Below, in pieces: positions 9,458 through 20,056 of a DNA stretch of 22,500 bases. The stretch spans positions 489 to 22,988 of the forward strand of contig CABPSV020000034.1 in the NCBI GenBank assembly GCA_902459845.2, written 5' to 3'. This stretch comes from Hepatocystis sp. ex Piliocolobus tephrosceles. Taxonomy: Eukaryota > Apicomplexa > Aconoidasida > Haemosporida > Plasmodiidae. Under the pieces are notes generated by a model that saw only the letters and a list, made by a program, of their open reading frames with translations, had not been told where the DNA came from and ran no database searches. The translations under genes and the position numbers were made by a program. Within the stretch, counting starts at the first letter, position 1; each line of letters begins with the position of its first letter.

Positions 9458-10304
9458 TTATTTATTTAAATTTATTACAAGAATTGTTTTATTGTCCGTC
9501 TCAGTTTGTTGGCCTGATTTTAAAATTAAGAAAATTGATAAAAAATAAATAAATAAACACTTGTTATTAAATCTTTAAAAACACGGGCATCCATTCTGCC
9601 AGTGTCGTTTTATATATTTATTTATTTATTTATCCATTTATATAGTTATTTATTTATTTGTCTATTTATTTATCTATTTATTTATCTATTTATTTATCTA
9701 GTTATTTATTTATTTATTTATTTATCTATCTATTTATTTATCTATTTATTTATTTATCTAGTTATTTATTTATTTATTTATTTATTTTATTTAAAAAAAA
9801 AACGAACCTAAACATTCATTTTGTCCATTTCTTAATTTGTCCAAGTTTTCTTTTATTATTTTAACTTTCAAAAAATAAAATCTAATATAAGTGAAAAAAA
9901 AAAAAAGCAAACAAATAATAATAGCAGTATCGATTGTAACAATATTAATATATATATGTGTAAATACCATTTTAACTTATTTCATACAACATGTGCATTT
10001 GAACATGCTTACGTATTTTAAAAAAAAATATTATTTATGAAAATAAGAATTATAATAGGAATAACAACATTCAAGATGTTTTTATTTTATTTATTATTGT
10101 TTGGGAAGTAAGTTAACTGAATTTATAAGCAGATTTATGCATCTATTAATACATACATACATATGTACATATGTATATATTTTTGTCTGCGCGTATAAAT
10201 TTAATTTTACTTGTCATAATCGCTCAATTTTTTACTAGCATCTTTTTTATCAGCTGCAATAATACAAAACAAGTTGATATTTTTTAAACACGTTTCATTT
10301 TTGT

Positions 10305-10351
<47 letters not shown>

Positions 10352-10730
10352 TATTATAGGCAAAAAATTTTAAAATAATAAATACCTTTTTTTTTTATAT
10401 TATCATCTTTTTTTTGTTTGTTTTTTCTGTATGGAAAAAGTTAATATATACATAATTTATTATGTATATATATATATGTATATATGTGATCGTATTTGAT
10501 TATTCCGCATTTTATTGATTAGCGTAACAAATAGGTAAAATAGTCTATACTTATTTGTTTATTTATTCATATATTTATTTTTACTTTATATCAATATTAT
10601 TTTCATCTTGTCTTTTCCTAGTATACTGAATCTTTTCCATTATGTCCTTAAAAGATATAGTACATATATATATACATATGTATTAACATAATGGTAACTT
10701 AAAATTTAATTAGAGTATAGAAAATATACT

Positions 10731-10780
<50 letters not shown>

Positions 10781-11158
10781 CTGTTATGTCCCTCATATTT
10801 GAATGAATATTTGCTTTTTTTATTCTGTTTTTATTCCATTTGTATAGATCCTAATTAGAGCAAGTACATATATGTATGTGTATATGAGTGTATGTGGAAA
10901 GAAAGGGTACTGTTTTAATTATATAATAGTTGTAAATGTTATAATATATGTTTATACTTCCTCATATTGACATCTTCCTTCACTGCAAAAGCATGGCATC
11001 GCTTGTTCACATACATGACAATATTCATAATTTATTAACTCTTTAGCATTTTTTTTCTGAATATAAGAAATGGCGCATTTGTCGATATGTATCTATATAT
11101 GTAAATGTCATATATTCAACAAATTTTTGTTTGTATTATTCTGTTTTGTTTGTATTAT

Positions 11159-11207
<49 letters not shown>

Positions 11208-11627
11208 TTCTTTCTTTTTTTATAAAACACTCACAAAAATGTCTTGATGACTGAAAGCTAAATCTAAGCTCTCCAATTCTACCGATAGTTGTTTTTTTAC
11301 ATCTCCATGTTTATTATATTGTTCATTGTCATATGATTCATAATTATAATCATTATATATTGGGGGGGAGTTGCATTTATTCAATATGTTTTTATCATAT
11401 TTAAAATCCGTTGGTGTAATTATGTTTGTTAAGTTGTTGTTCGTAAAGTTGTTATTCGTAAAGTTGTTATTCGTAAAGTTGTTCGTAAATTTGTTGTTTG
11501 TAAACTTGTTGTTTGTCAAAATATGTTTGTTATGAAAATTTTCAATCTTATTTACTTGCAAGCTTTCACTTCTTTGTGATATTTTTTTTAAACTAAGATC
11601 ATTTTTATTAAAAAGGGCTTGTTTAAA

Positions 11628-11678
<51 letters not shown>

Positions 11679-11857
11679 CAAATGTAACAAATGTAACAAA
11701 TGTAACAAATGTAACAAATGTAACAAAAAGTTATAGTAATAACACTGCTACTAGTATTTAAATGAAGTAATAATATGTAAGTACGCTAAATGTTAAAAAA
11801 AGAGAAAAAGAAAAAAAGCATGTAAATGGATGTACTATATTCAATTAGGGAGTTCAT
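8870..11857 (-). CDS. Hidden ~12-exon gene: Cys-cluster and coiled-coil protein, unknown
   Basis: Minus-strand model, exons in order: 11857-11836, 11785-11752, 11592-11235, 11056-10958, 10850-10782, 10646-10585, 10426-10386, 10253-10211, 9595-9561, 9513-9479, 9252-9191, 8936-8870. This gives 308 aa, all GT..AG and in phase, from MNSLIEY to the end EERIL. Residues about 40-80 hold TNNKF/TNNNF repeats. Residues 151-167 hold a compact cysteine cluster (CHVCEQAMPCFCSEGRC: C-x2-C-x5-C-x-C-x4-C) that could bind metal. Residues 172-243 are lysine-rich; 244-308 are helical with heptad-like spacing (KRLDALKNIEKKHLNILLEL). The run of helix across the last junction supports it. Uncertain points: an extra open segment at 9881-9808 breaks frame if included; ATG 9594-9592 could instead start a separate 65-aa gene; the last exon has an upstream in-phase acceptor. 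I do not recognise the family. Confidence 0.6.
9079..9127. repeat. (CATA)n tetranucleotide run in an intron
   Basis: About a dozen CATA units lie inside the last intron of the minus-strand gene, next to an (AT)n run. Simple microsatellite. Confidence 0.9.
9612..9790. repeat. TTTA/TTTATC microsatellite in an intron
   Basis: A long run of TTTA units is punctuated by TTTATC and TAGTTA variants. Two longer blocks, around 9690-9720 and 9750-9785, repeat with the same order of variants, suggesting an internal duplication. Plus-strand frames through it are open (I/Y/L/F repeats) only because the unit lacks stops; no protein is claimed. It lies in the intron between exons 8 and 9 of the 12-exon model. 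Confidence 0.9.
9808..9881 (-). other. Candidate alternative exon inside the minus-strand gene
   Basis: A 74-base minus-strand segment runs from an acceptor (cacttatattag) to a weak donor (GTTCGT). It is open only in the frame set by the preceding exon (10253-10211), reading FYFLKVKIIKENL then DKLRNGQNECL. Its length leaves one extra base, whereas the next exon (9595-9561) needs two. Inclusion therefore gives early termination or a different end. Skipping it keeps the gene in frame. It may be a regulated exon, the end of a shorter isoform, or chance. Confidence 0.35.
11159..11206. repeat. Long poly(T) tract
   Basis: About 46 consecutive T on the plus strand, i.e. poly(A) on the minus strand, just downstream (minus sense) of the exon at 11592-11235 and inside its intron. 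Confidence 0.85.
11681..11727. repeat. Nonamer tandem repeat AACAAATGT
   Basis: About five copies of a 9-base unit flank a long A-tract (about 11630-11672). The minus-strand frame through it yields LLHLL-type repeats and poly-F. In the splice model this lies in intron 2 of the minus-strand gene and is not translated. Confidence 0.85.
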
Positions 11858-11908
11858 ATTATCAAGTTTTTTTTTTTTTTTTTTTTCTATTTATGCATTC
11901 ATATGTAT

Positions 11909-11951
<43 letters not shown>

Positions 11952-12370
11952 CTAATATATTTTATAAGCTACAAAACGGGAAGGGGTGACATGCAATAAA
12001 TATGTATAGATATACTAAGAAAAAAGCATTATAAGCAAAATTAACCTATATACTCAAAATTTTTATAATGCTGTAAAAAATAAGAAAAAAAAAAAAAAAG
12101 TTTAATTATTTATAAAAAAAATAGTATATTCTTTATACTTTCAGTACATATTAATATATAAATAATAGTAGGGATAAAAACATCCGTGATTGCTATTTAT
12201 GTTGGCTCTGTCATTTTACTATTTTGTTTTTTCGCTTTAACTATTTTTTTATTACCTTTTAGCACAATAATTTATGTTTCATTTATGCTTTTTTATTTTA
12301 TTTATTTTTTTTTTTCTTGGTATGAAATTACCGCATATTTGGTAAAAAAAAAAAAATAGTTTCCTTTTAA

Positions 12371-12409
<39 letters not shown>

Positions 12410-12648
12410 ATCCCCATACGAATTGTTAATTATGAAAAATATGTTTGTATAATTTTTTTTTTTTTTTTTTTTTATGTTTCGCCAAACATATTATTTTATA
12501 CCTTTTTTTTTTTTATTATTATTTATCTTTTGTTTGTTTTTTTAAGTAGTGGCCTCTATGGTATATACATTTTACTTTGACTTTTTAGTTTATATGGATA
12601 AGCACAATGATCAAGCGTGTCAATTTTAAATGAGTCGTTCATTCCAGT

Positions 12649-12700
<52 letters not shown>

Positions 12701-13068
12701 TCTAAGCACGGATATTAAAACATAAGGTATGTACGCGCGTGTACGTATATATGTATATATATTTTGTTTCTTTTCTTTTTTAATTTAGAACACCCCTTCC
12801 CCACATTGTTGTTTTATTATAAATTTATGCGGTTTTATTGGGTAATAACAGGAATTACCATAGATAAAAAAGTGAGTGGTTAGTTTAGAAAAAAAAACAC
12901 AGTTATATATGTATATAGGCACCTATATAACCGCGCGTACATACCTGTGTTATGTATATGCTAAGGTGTTATCACGATTTTAGCAAACATATAAAACAAA
13001 TAAAAAAAAATAACACAAATAAAAAAAAATAAAAAGAGTGAAGAAAACAAGAAAGCAATTAAATAAGA
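11858..13068. other. Divergent intergenic region before RPC3
   Basis: This spacer lies between the start of the minus-strand gene (11857) and the start of RPC3 (13069), so it probably carries both promoters. It holds long T-tracts (about 11911-11951 and 12652-12699), an (AT)n run at 12373-12407, and a slightly less AT-rich stretch at 12540-12650 containing a 12-codon upstream-type ORF starting at 12594. No gene was supported. Confidence 0.55.
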
Positions 13069-15942
13069 ATGTTAAAGAATGAGTTAGACTATTTGAAGTT
13101 TATCATTTGTGACATTTTCGGTAACTGCTGTAGCGAAATAGTGGAAATTATTTTATTATATGGTAATAAATTAACCATCAATGAAATTATAAATTTATCC
13201 AATTATGAATTTCGTATAGTTCGAAATGTTTTGTTATGTTTGTTAATACACAATGTAGTAGACACTCGTATAGTTTATAACAAACTGGATGAATGTACTC
13301 ATATAAAATTAGATTGTATAAAAAAAAATAGCAACAACAGCATTAGTAACAATAACAATTTAAAAAATACGTCCTTATTCGATGATGAAGAAGAAAAACA
13401 GCAAAACGGTGATGACGTCGATTTATTTCATACAAATAAACAAAAAAATGGGGGAAATGGGAAAAATGTAAAAAAAACTAAAAAAAGAGAAATAGAAAAA
13501 GTAGCAGCAAATGTAGACACTGATATAACAGATATACAAAACCAAACCGATATGTTACATTCTAATGATAATATACAGCTTTTATTGGAAAAAGAAAGTA
13601 ACAAATATATGAAAGGGTGTCGATGTGATTTTTGTACGTGTAAAATAAAAAGAGTTGAATATTTTGTGATAATTATCAACATATATACTTTAATTCGATA
13701 TTCTTCTATACTTTATTATATTCATCCGACAGGTATAAAAGAAAAAAATGAAAATAAAAATCAGAACAATAATCAGTATCAGAATATAAACACAGTCAAT
13801 AATAAATATTCTTCATTTAATAACATTTCAATGATGAACAGTAGATACGGTACTAATAAAGCTACTTCTGTTGGTACTACTATGGGTATAAACTCTCACA
13901 GCGTTAATTATAACTTTTTTCATTCCGACATCGGTTATGAAGAGAGGTACGACACTTCTAATGAAAATATAACAGACGATTCTGAAACATTAGGTAATGT
14001 TAGTACTAGTTGTAGTAATAATGGCATGTATAATAATATGAACGAAGAAAATGAATATTTATATGCAAAAGAATGTGCAGATTTAGAAAAAAAACAAGAA
14101 ATAATACAATTTATTGAAAAGGTTTTACTTATAAGAATAATAAAGAATGGAAGAATAACAATCGAAAATTGTATTAAAAATATAAAATGTGATGATTATA
14201 TTGAAGTTTGTAAGACATTAATACCTAATATGAGTGCTAAAAAGTTAAAATTAATTTTTATTCAAATGATAAAAAAAAAATATATAAAAAAATGTAAATA
14301 TTTTAATGAACACATATGTGAAAATGATAAAGGTGGTAATGCAAAACAAGCCATATATAACAACTTGATTAATTATATCAACTTAAATGTTGAGGACTCT
14401 TATCGAGATAATAACGTAGTTGGTATTCATGAGAAATACAGTAGTAACAAAATATACGGGAACATTGAGATACATAACGAAAATTGTGTTGATAATGGTA
14501 CCTTTTTGAATAGTAATAATAATATACATACAATAAACAACCAATACAGTAATGACATATTAGAAGAAACACAAAATAGTAACATAAGAAGTAGCAAAAG
14601 AAAAAAAACAAATACCAGTAATATAAAAAAAACAAAAAAAAAGGGAATTGTAAATGATAATATAAGTTTTGGAAAGTATAACTACGAAATTGGTATGACA
14701 AACACAACAAACGAATTAGGAAATACAAAAAAAAATAGTTTTAGAAAAAATCAAGAAGTTCGACACATACATAATTATAGTCAACCAAATAATAGTAAAC
14801 AGAATTTGAAAAATAAAGATACTTTACAAAATAATCTATTAGAATATCTGGATAATCCTTTTACATATTTTCAAGCAAATAATGAAATGTTAACACAGTT
14901 ATATTTTAAACAAGAAATATTTCATTTTATTTGTAATTATTATACCTTAAATGAGACCTCTAAGTGTATTTATTTTTTTTTATTAACTAATGTACATTTA
15001 TATTATGTTGAAGGAGAACATAAATGTAATGGTACAGTTTCTTATTCCCCATTTGATGCTATTCAAAAATATGTTATTTTTAAATTAAAAAAAAAAAATA
15101 TACATATTAATAAAAATATAGTTTTACAAAATTTAAACAAATTAATGAAATGTCCAGATCAAATAATTATACATTCACAATGTGATGATATAATTACTTA
15201 TGCTGCTAATTTTACAAATATTAAAGAAATATATAAAAATAAAATTGTATGTAATATTATTGAACATATGAACGGTTCAGATGGTTTAAGAATATGGAGT
15301 TTTTTAATAGCAACACCTGATGAAAAATTGAATGACGAAATGATTAGTGAAAATGTATTAATTCCATTAAATAATGTTAGAAAAACATTATATAATTTAT
15401 TATATCATGGTTATATAAAATCACATGAATGTAATAACAGTTTTAATAACAATAATGTTAATGATTCCAATAAACAATATATTAAACATTCTTTATCTTT
15501 TTCTACTAATATATTTTATACGCATAACAAAATCAAAGAAATATTATTTAGTATAGCCAAAAATATTTTTATTCGAAAATTTTATGAAAATAATCAAATT
15601 AATGTTTTACATAACAAATTAAATATTTGTATAAAAAAAGATAACAACAAAAAGGTTAATGAAAATGGTATTTTAATTAATAGTACATCTAATGTTAATA
15701 ACAGCAATATTTCGAATTCTGACATGATTACTGGGCAGGTCAATAATATTTATAATAATAGCGAACATAATAGTAGCAGTGGTAATAGTAATTACAACAT
15801 TCATAGTAACATTAACAATATAGACAATCTCAATAATGAAAAAAAAAAAAAAAATAGCTTAATAGCACGTGAATATGCCGTAGATTACTTAGAAATAAGT
15901 TTAATCAATCTGGACAAGCTAATATTCACATTTAACTCTTAG
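13069..15942 (+). CDS. RPC3: RNA polymerase III subunit RPC3 (RPC82/POLR3C family)
   Basis: A 957-aa single-exon protein. Relatives form, with RPC6 and RPC7, the Pol III subcomplex that opens promoter DNA during tRNA, 5S and U6 transcription in the nucleus. Residues 1-67 match the first winged helix of the family: a short helix with FGNCCSEIVEIILLYG, then LTINEIINLS and VRNVLLCLLIHNVV. Residues 195-220 (VEYFVIIINIYTLIRYSSIL) fit the family's conserved segment before the RYP-type motif. A second winged helix fits about 340-410. Residues 590-640 (FTYFQANNEMLTQLYFKQEI) fit the RVN..F region, and about 722-790 the last winged helix (GLRIWSFL.., VRKTLYNLLYHGYI). The C-terminus (942-957) is short and hydrophobic. 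The family is usually 530-650 aa; the surplus is N-rich insertions (85-180, 222-330, 410-590, 860-935). A CRCDFCTC cluster at 184-191 is unexpected. Confidence 0.88.
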   Translation: MLKNELDYLKFIICDIFGNCCSEIVEIILLYGNKLTINEIINLSNYEFRIVRNVLLCLLIHNVVDTRIVYNKLDECTHIKLDCIKKNSNNSISNNNNLKNTSLFDDEEEKQQNGDDVDLFHTNKQKNGGNGKNVKKTKKREIEKVAANVDTDITDIQNQTDMLHSNDNIQLLLEKESNKYMKGCRCDFCTCKIKRVEYFVIIINIYTLIRYSSILYYIHPTGIKEKNENKNQNNNQYQNINTVNNKYSSFNNISMMNSRYGTNKATSVGTTMGINSHSVNYNFFHSDIGYEERYDTSNENITDDSETLGNVSTSCSNNGMYNNMNEENEYLYAKECADLEKKQEIIQFIEKVLLIRIIKNGRITIENCIKNIKCDDYIEVCKTLIPNMSAKKLKLIFIQMIKKKYIKKCKYFNEHICENDKGGNAKQAIYNNLINYINLNVEDSYRDNNVVGIHEKYSSNKIYGNIEIHNENCVDNGTFLNSNNNIHTINNQYSNDILEETQNSNIRSSKRKKTNTSNIKKTKKKGIVNDNISFGKYNYEIGMTNTTNELGNTKKNSFRKNQEVRHIHNYSQPNNSKQNLKNKDTLQNNLLEYLDNPFTYFQANNEMLTQLYFKQEIFHFICNYYTLNETSKCIYFFLLTNVHLYYVEGEHKCNGTVSYSPFDAIQKYVIFKLKKKNIHINKNIVLQNLNKLMKCPDQIIIHSQCDDIITYAANFTNIKEIYKNKIVCNIIEHMNGSDGLRIWSFLIATPDEKLNDEMISENVLIPLNNVRKTLYNLLYHGYIKSHECNNSFNNNNVNDSNKQYIKHSLSFSTNIFYTHNKIKEILFSIAKNIFIRKFYENNQINVLHNKLNICIKKDNNKKVNENGILINSTSNVNNSNISNSDMITGQVNNIYNNSEHNSSSGNSNYNIHSNINNIDNLNNEKKKKNSLIAREYAVDYLEISLINLDKLIFTFNS

Positions 15943-16289
15943 TGACATTTTTATATGTTTGTATAGTGCATTCGTCTTTTCTATCTATTTAATGACTTAT
16001 TTTTTCTTCCTATTTAATGACTTTTTTTTCGACCTATTTAATGACTTTTTTTTCTACCTATTTAATGACTTTTTTTAATACCTTTTTTTAATACCTTTTT
16101 TTAATGTCTTTTTTTAATACCTTTTTTTAATGCCCTTTTTAATGCCCTTTTTTCTGCTTCTGTTTTTGCAAGTAAATGTCTGTGTACTGGTATATGAAAC
16201 TATACTGCCACGTTGTTTTAACAACAGAGCAAGTTTAATTTTCACAAAAGTTTTTATGTGTTATATGCATGCGTGTTAATGTGCGTGTA

Positions 16290-16349
<60 letters not shown>

Positions 16350-16575
16350 TGATATATGTGCAGAAATATATACATTTAAAAAGTTTGCGTATACACAAAA
16401 ACACATACTATGTGTGGACACATGAGTAAAATAGTTATATTAACAAAAAAAAAAAAAAAAATAAATAAGAGAAAGAAAAAAATTCATGAAAATTTAAAAA
16501 TAAATTTTACTTAACATTTACTTAACATTTTAACAAGGTGCGCATTTATTTATATGTCGCTTGGGATTATTATTA

Positions 16576-16627
<52 letters not shown>

Positions 16628-16684
16628 TATATGAGCGTCTAATTTTAAGTAATATAAAACAAATAACTAGACGCGTGTACATGT
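15943..16684. other. Convergent 3' region between RPC3 and the Bin3-type gene
   Basis: 742 bases lie between two gene ends. It starts with a repeat block (15983-16150) and continues with an (AT)n run plus a T-tract (16286-16348) and an A-tract (about 16579-16625). No exon or RNA gene was recognised. Confidence 0.6.
15983..16150. repeat. Tandem repeats in the RPC3 3' region
   Basis: Four copies of a 20-base unit like CCTATTTAATGACTTTTTTT are followed by shorter derivatives (AATACCTTTTTTT, AATGTCTTTTTTT, AATGCCCTTTTT). The units shorten progressively away from the gene, as expected of a decaying tandem array. It starts about 40 bases after the RPC3 stop, so it lies in the 3' untranslated region. 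Confidence 0.85.
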
Positions 16685-17351
16685 TTAAACCTTTTGATAA
16701 ATACAAATAGTTCTGTTAAACATGCTAATAGTTTTTTTTTTGTTTTGCTTGATGTTGCTTAAATCTTCTTTAACTTGATCTTTTTTAAAATTTGTTTTAT
16801 TTATTAATACAAATTTACAATTATTTTTATAATTACCTTCAGCTATATCTTGAAAATTAGTATAATTTAATTTATTTTCTTGGATATACATATTTTTTAC
16901 ATTTTTTTTTAGTTTATATTTTTCTTCTCTGTGATATTCTATAACAAAGTATCCACCAGTTTTTATCATTTTATAGACTAAATCAAAAAACAAAATCAGG
17001 TACTTATCCCCATAATTTAAATGAATCCATTTTATAACACTAAAACAAATAATTACATCATACTTATTTTCAATTTGTTGAAAATTTTTATCAAAGATGT
17101 TACCGCAAGTAAAATATATATTGTAAGGGAATATATGTGACCAGTTGTTATTATTATTGTTATTCCCACATATGTCTGTTTCGTTATTGCTGTTACTGCT
17201 ATTGCTATTGCTATTGCTATTGCTATTGCTGTTGTTATTTGTGTGGTTAATACAAGTTCCTTTGTTATGATTATTGTTGGTTAGGTTGGAAATAATATCA
17301 CCTCTGGTAAGATTATCACTAACTATATAACAATCTTTTTCCTTTTTTATA

Positions 17352-17419
<68 letters not shown>

Positions 17420-18130
17420 TTTATTATCAATTACATCTGAATGTTGTAACATTAACTGTTCATATAAAAAACATAGATCTATATATATGTCCCTCTGTAT
17501 TTGTATCAAGTTTGCTTGATTTAATAAAAACTGTATCATATGTTTTTGTTTATTATAAATTACAAAAAATTGAATAAATAATCTTAACACCCCAAGATTT
17601 TTGTCAATTATAGAATCGTCTATATCCATGCCATTAACAATCTTACAATTATATTTTAAACTTAATAAAAAAGTTGTTATACCGCAATTACAACCTATAT
17701 CTAATATAATTTTATTTTTAAAAATATTTTTTATTAAATTATTAACATGTGTTAATCTGTAATCATCAATCATTTTTATTTCATTCGTGCTTTTTATATC
17801 AATTATTTGCATATTTTTTTTATTCATTTCGTTTTTTTCGCCATTATTACTTCTATTGGCATAACTGTCAGCATTACTGTTGGCATTACTGTCGGCATTA
17901 CTGTAGGCATTACTGTAGGCATTAGTATTACTTTGTTCGCTATTCTCCTGTTTATATGTTAATTTTTTTTTTTTATATCGCTCATAAAAATAATTAGAAT
18001 AATTACCATGTAACCAAATCCGTTTATTTTGTTTATTACTATATAAGATATCCTTAGTTTTTATTTTCATGCGCTTCTTTAATTCTTTATACTTTTTTTT
18101 TTTCATGTTTTTAAAAACACAACTTGTCAT
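16685..18130 (-). CDS. Bin3/MePCE-type RNA 5'-phosphate methyltransferase
   Basis: A 481-aa single-exon protein. Bin3/MePCE enzymes transfer methyl from S-adenosylmethionine to the 5' gamma-phosphate of Pol III RNAs such as 7SK and U6. Family marks: HGNYSNYFYERY (41-52), matching the YGNY..YY..R signature; DDYRL (122-126); SAM motif I ILDIGCNCGITTF (142-154); acidic motif II GMDIDDSI (167-174); and the Bin3 hallmark CFSVIKWIHLNYGDKY (about 363-378) followed by KTGGYFVIEY. The enzyme core is split between the second and third marks by an insert (about 236-329) with an uninterrupted Asn run of about two dozen and an SN repeat. A second low-complexity stretch (NAYSNADSNANS, 70-95) follows the GNY motif. 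The residue after the TGGYFVIEY strand is H, where animal enzymes have P-Q-P-W. The gene converges on RPC3. The preferred RNA substrate is not shown. Confidence 0.88.
17353..17419. repeat. (ATT)n / AAT codon run encoding poly-Asn
   Basis: About 22 uninterrupted ATT units on the plus strand correspond to AAT codons on the minus strand and encode the poly-Asn run of the Bin3-type enzyme. The lack of AAC interruption suggests recent slippage. It is a multiple of three, so length changes keep the frame. Confidence 0.9.
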
Positions 18131-18576
18131 TTTTTTACTACTACATGCATATACTATTACTTTTCACATATATACATATGTATACACATATGTATTTTTT
18201 TTTGTTTTTTTTTTATTACTACACTTATTTTTATCTTCTTGGCTAATTTATTTTCAACAATTTCAGTTTAGAGACATAAGGTAAAACATTTTTTTTGGAA
18301 AAATAAATATAAGAAGTGTTGTGCATATATATTTATATATACACATTTTAAATAGATGCAAAGACATATTTTAAAAAAACAAAAACCTTAATATATATAT
18401 ACATATATGTGGAACTATAGACAAATCTACATTTTTATTTATTCATTTATTTAATTTATTCATTTTATTCTACATTCTACATACTTTTATTCTACAATTT
18501 TTTTTTTTTAGAACAAATATTTTATTATATGAAATATTTTCGAATAAGTTGAAATTTAAATTGTCAATAAAAAAAG

Positions 18577-18614
<38 letters not shown>

Positions 18615-18762
18615 AATGCAAAAAAAGTGAAAAAAAGAAGAAAAAATGAAAAACAAAACTTTTTATTTTCCTTTTATAAAGGGAGGTATTATATAACAAA
18701 CTTGATTCAATAAGTAAATTGCTGCATGTATAATTATAAACATATATGATACGTAAATGCGT

Positions 18763-18774
18763 TAGCTATAGCTA
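18763..18774. promoter_or_regulatory. Doubled TAGCTA site, possible AP2-O binding
   Basis: Two adjacent copies of TAGCTA form a 12-base palindrome. TAGCTA is the reported core site of the ookinete ApiAP2 factor AP2-O in rodent malaria. Further copies occur at 19995-20000 and 20220-20225, the last 52 bases before the TMEM65 ATG. A TGCATG (18723-18728) lies nearby. Regulation of either flanking gene is inference from motif matching only. Confidence 0.35.
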
Positions 18775-19539
18775 TATTAGCAAACGTGCAAATTTGCCAT
18801 AAAACATTGCCTTTTCAAGAACTTTGAAAAATACGTGAGTTATTATTATTTTTTTTTTTTTCAATGTTTTTAAAAAAAAAAAAAAAAACAAAAACAAAAA
18901 ATATAGCAGAAAAAGCAAAAGAAACGAATATAACAAATTATAACGAAAAAACTTGTGTGCTAATGTTTATGAATTTATCAAAGAATCCATGACTATATAT
19001 TTATATATATATATATATACATAATAGCTTTGCTTTAATTAATAAATATATGTATGTCACAATTGTTTTTGCTAGGCATGCACATGTTTAAATATAACTT
19101 TTTTTTTTTTTTTTTTTTTTTTTTGAAAGAAAAAAAAAATCCCTAATTTTATTTTAATTTTTTTAACTTATTTTAATTAATTTTTTTTTTTTAATTTTAT
19201 TATTTTTATTTACTTTCATTTATATTTATTTGTTTTAATTAAAACTGATTTGTATTTATATTTATTTGTTTTTATTCAAGCTAATTTACGTTTGTATTTA
19301 TTTGCTTTTATTCGAACTTTCATGCTTTTTTTTTTTTTTTTTTTTTTTTAAATCATTTACACATTTTTAAGATAAAAAACGTATAAATTGAAAAAAGAAA
19401 AAGAAAAAAATAACAATAAGAACAAAACACAAAATATATTAATTTTACGTTAACTTCATTAAAGTATTACAACGTTCATTCCAAAATATAGAACACGCTT
19501 TTATTTTGTGTGTTTTTTCAAAAAATTAAACATGCATCA

Positions 19540-19586
<47 letters not shown>

Positions 19587-19950
19587 TAAATACAAACAAT
19601 GCGTGTTTGCCATCTATTTTTATATTCTCATTGATATTTTAATTGAGTAAAATTTTTTTTTTTTTAATTTTTTCATTTTGTTTTAAATCATATTTGTATA
19701 CCATTTTTTTTTTTTATTGTTAAAGTGTAGACATATTTTATCATTAAAAATTTGTTTTTATTTTATTAAGTTATGTTATGTATATATATATATATATACA
19801 TATTTTTTTATATTCACAACTTATCATTAATTAGTAGTTTGTTTGTTTTTTTATTATATCGTGTTCTCCTTTTGATCACATTTTATCTTATTTGTACCAT
19901 ATATTATTATCTTATATCATGCCTTTTTTTTTTTATTACGTACTTAATTA

Positions 19951-20009
19951 GTTAATAGGTTAGTTTGGTTAGTTTGGTTAGCTGGTTAGTTGGTTAGCTA
20001 GTTAACTGG

Positions 20010-20056
<47 letters not shown>

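Noticed and set aside
9602..9864. Plus-strand frames of repeated I/Y/L/F residues
   Set aside because: They are translations of the TTTA/TTTATC microsatellite, antisense to an intron and to a candidate exon.
11220..11726. 168-aa minus-strand open frame starting in LLHLL and poly-F
   Set aside because: The N-terminal part is a translation of a nonamer repeat and a T-tract. Only the part from 11592 is taken as an exon, joined to two upstream exons and spliced at a GTGAGT donor at 11234.
14378..14728. 116-aa minus-strand frame inside RPC3
   Set aside because: Shadow of N-rich, T-poor coding sequence of RPC3; no motif. The same applies to 13428-13682 and to minus frames inside Notchless.
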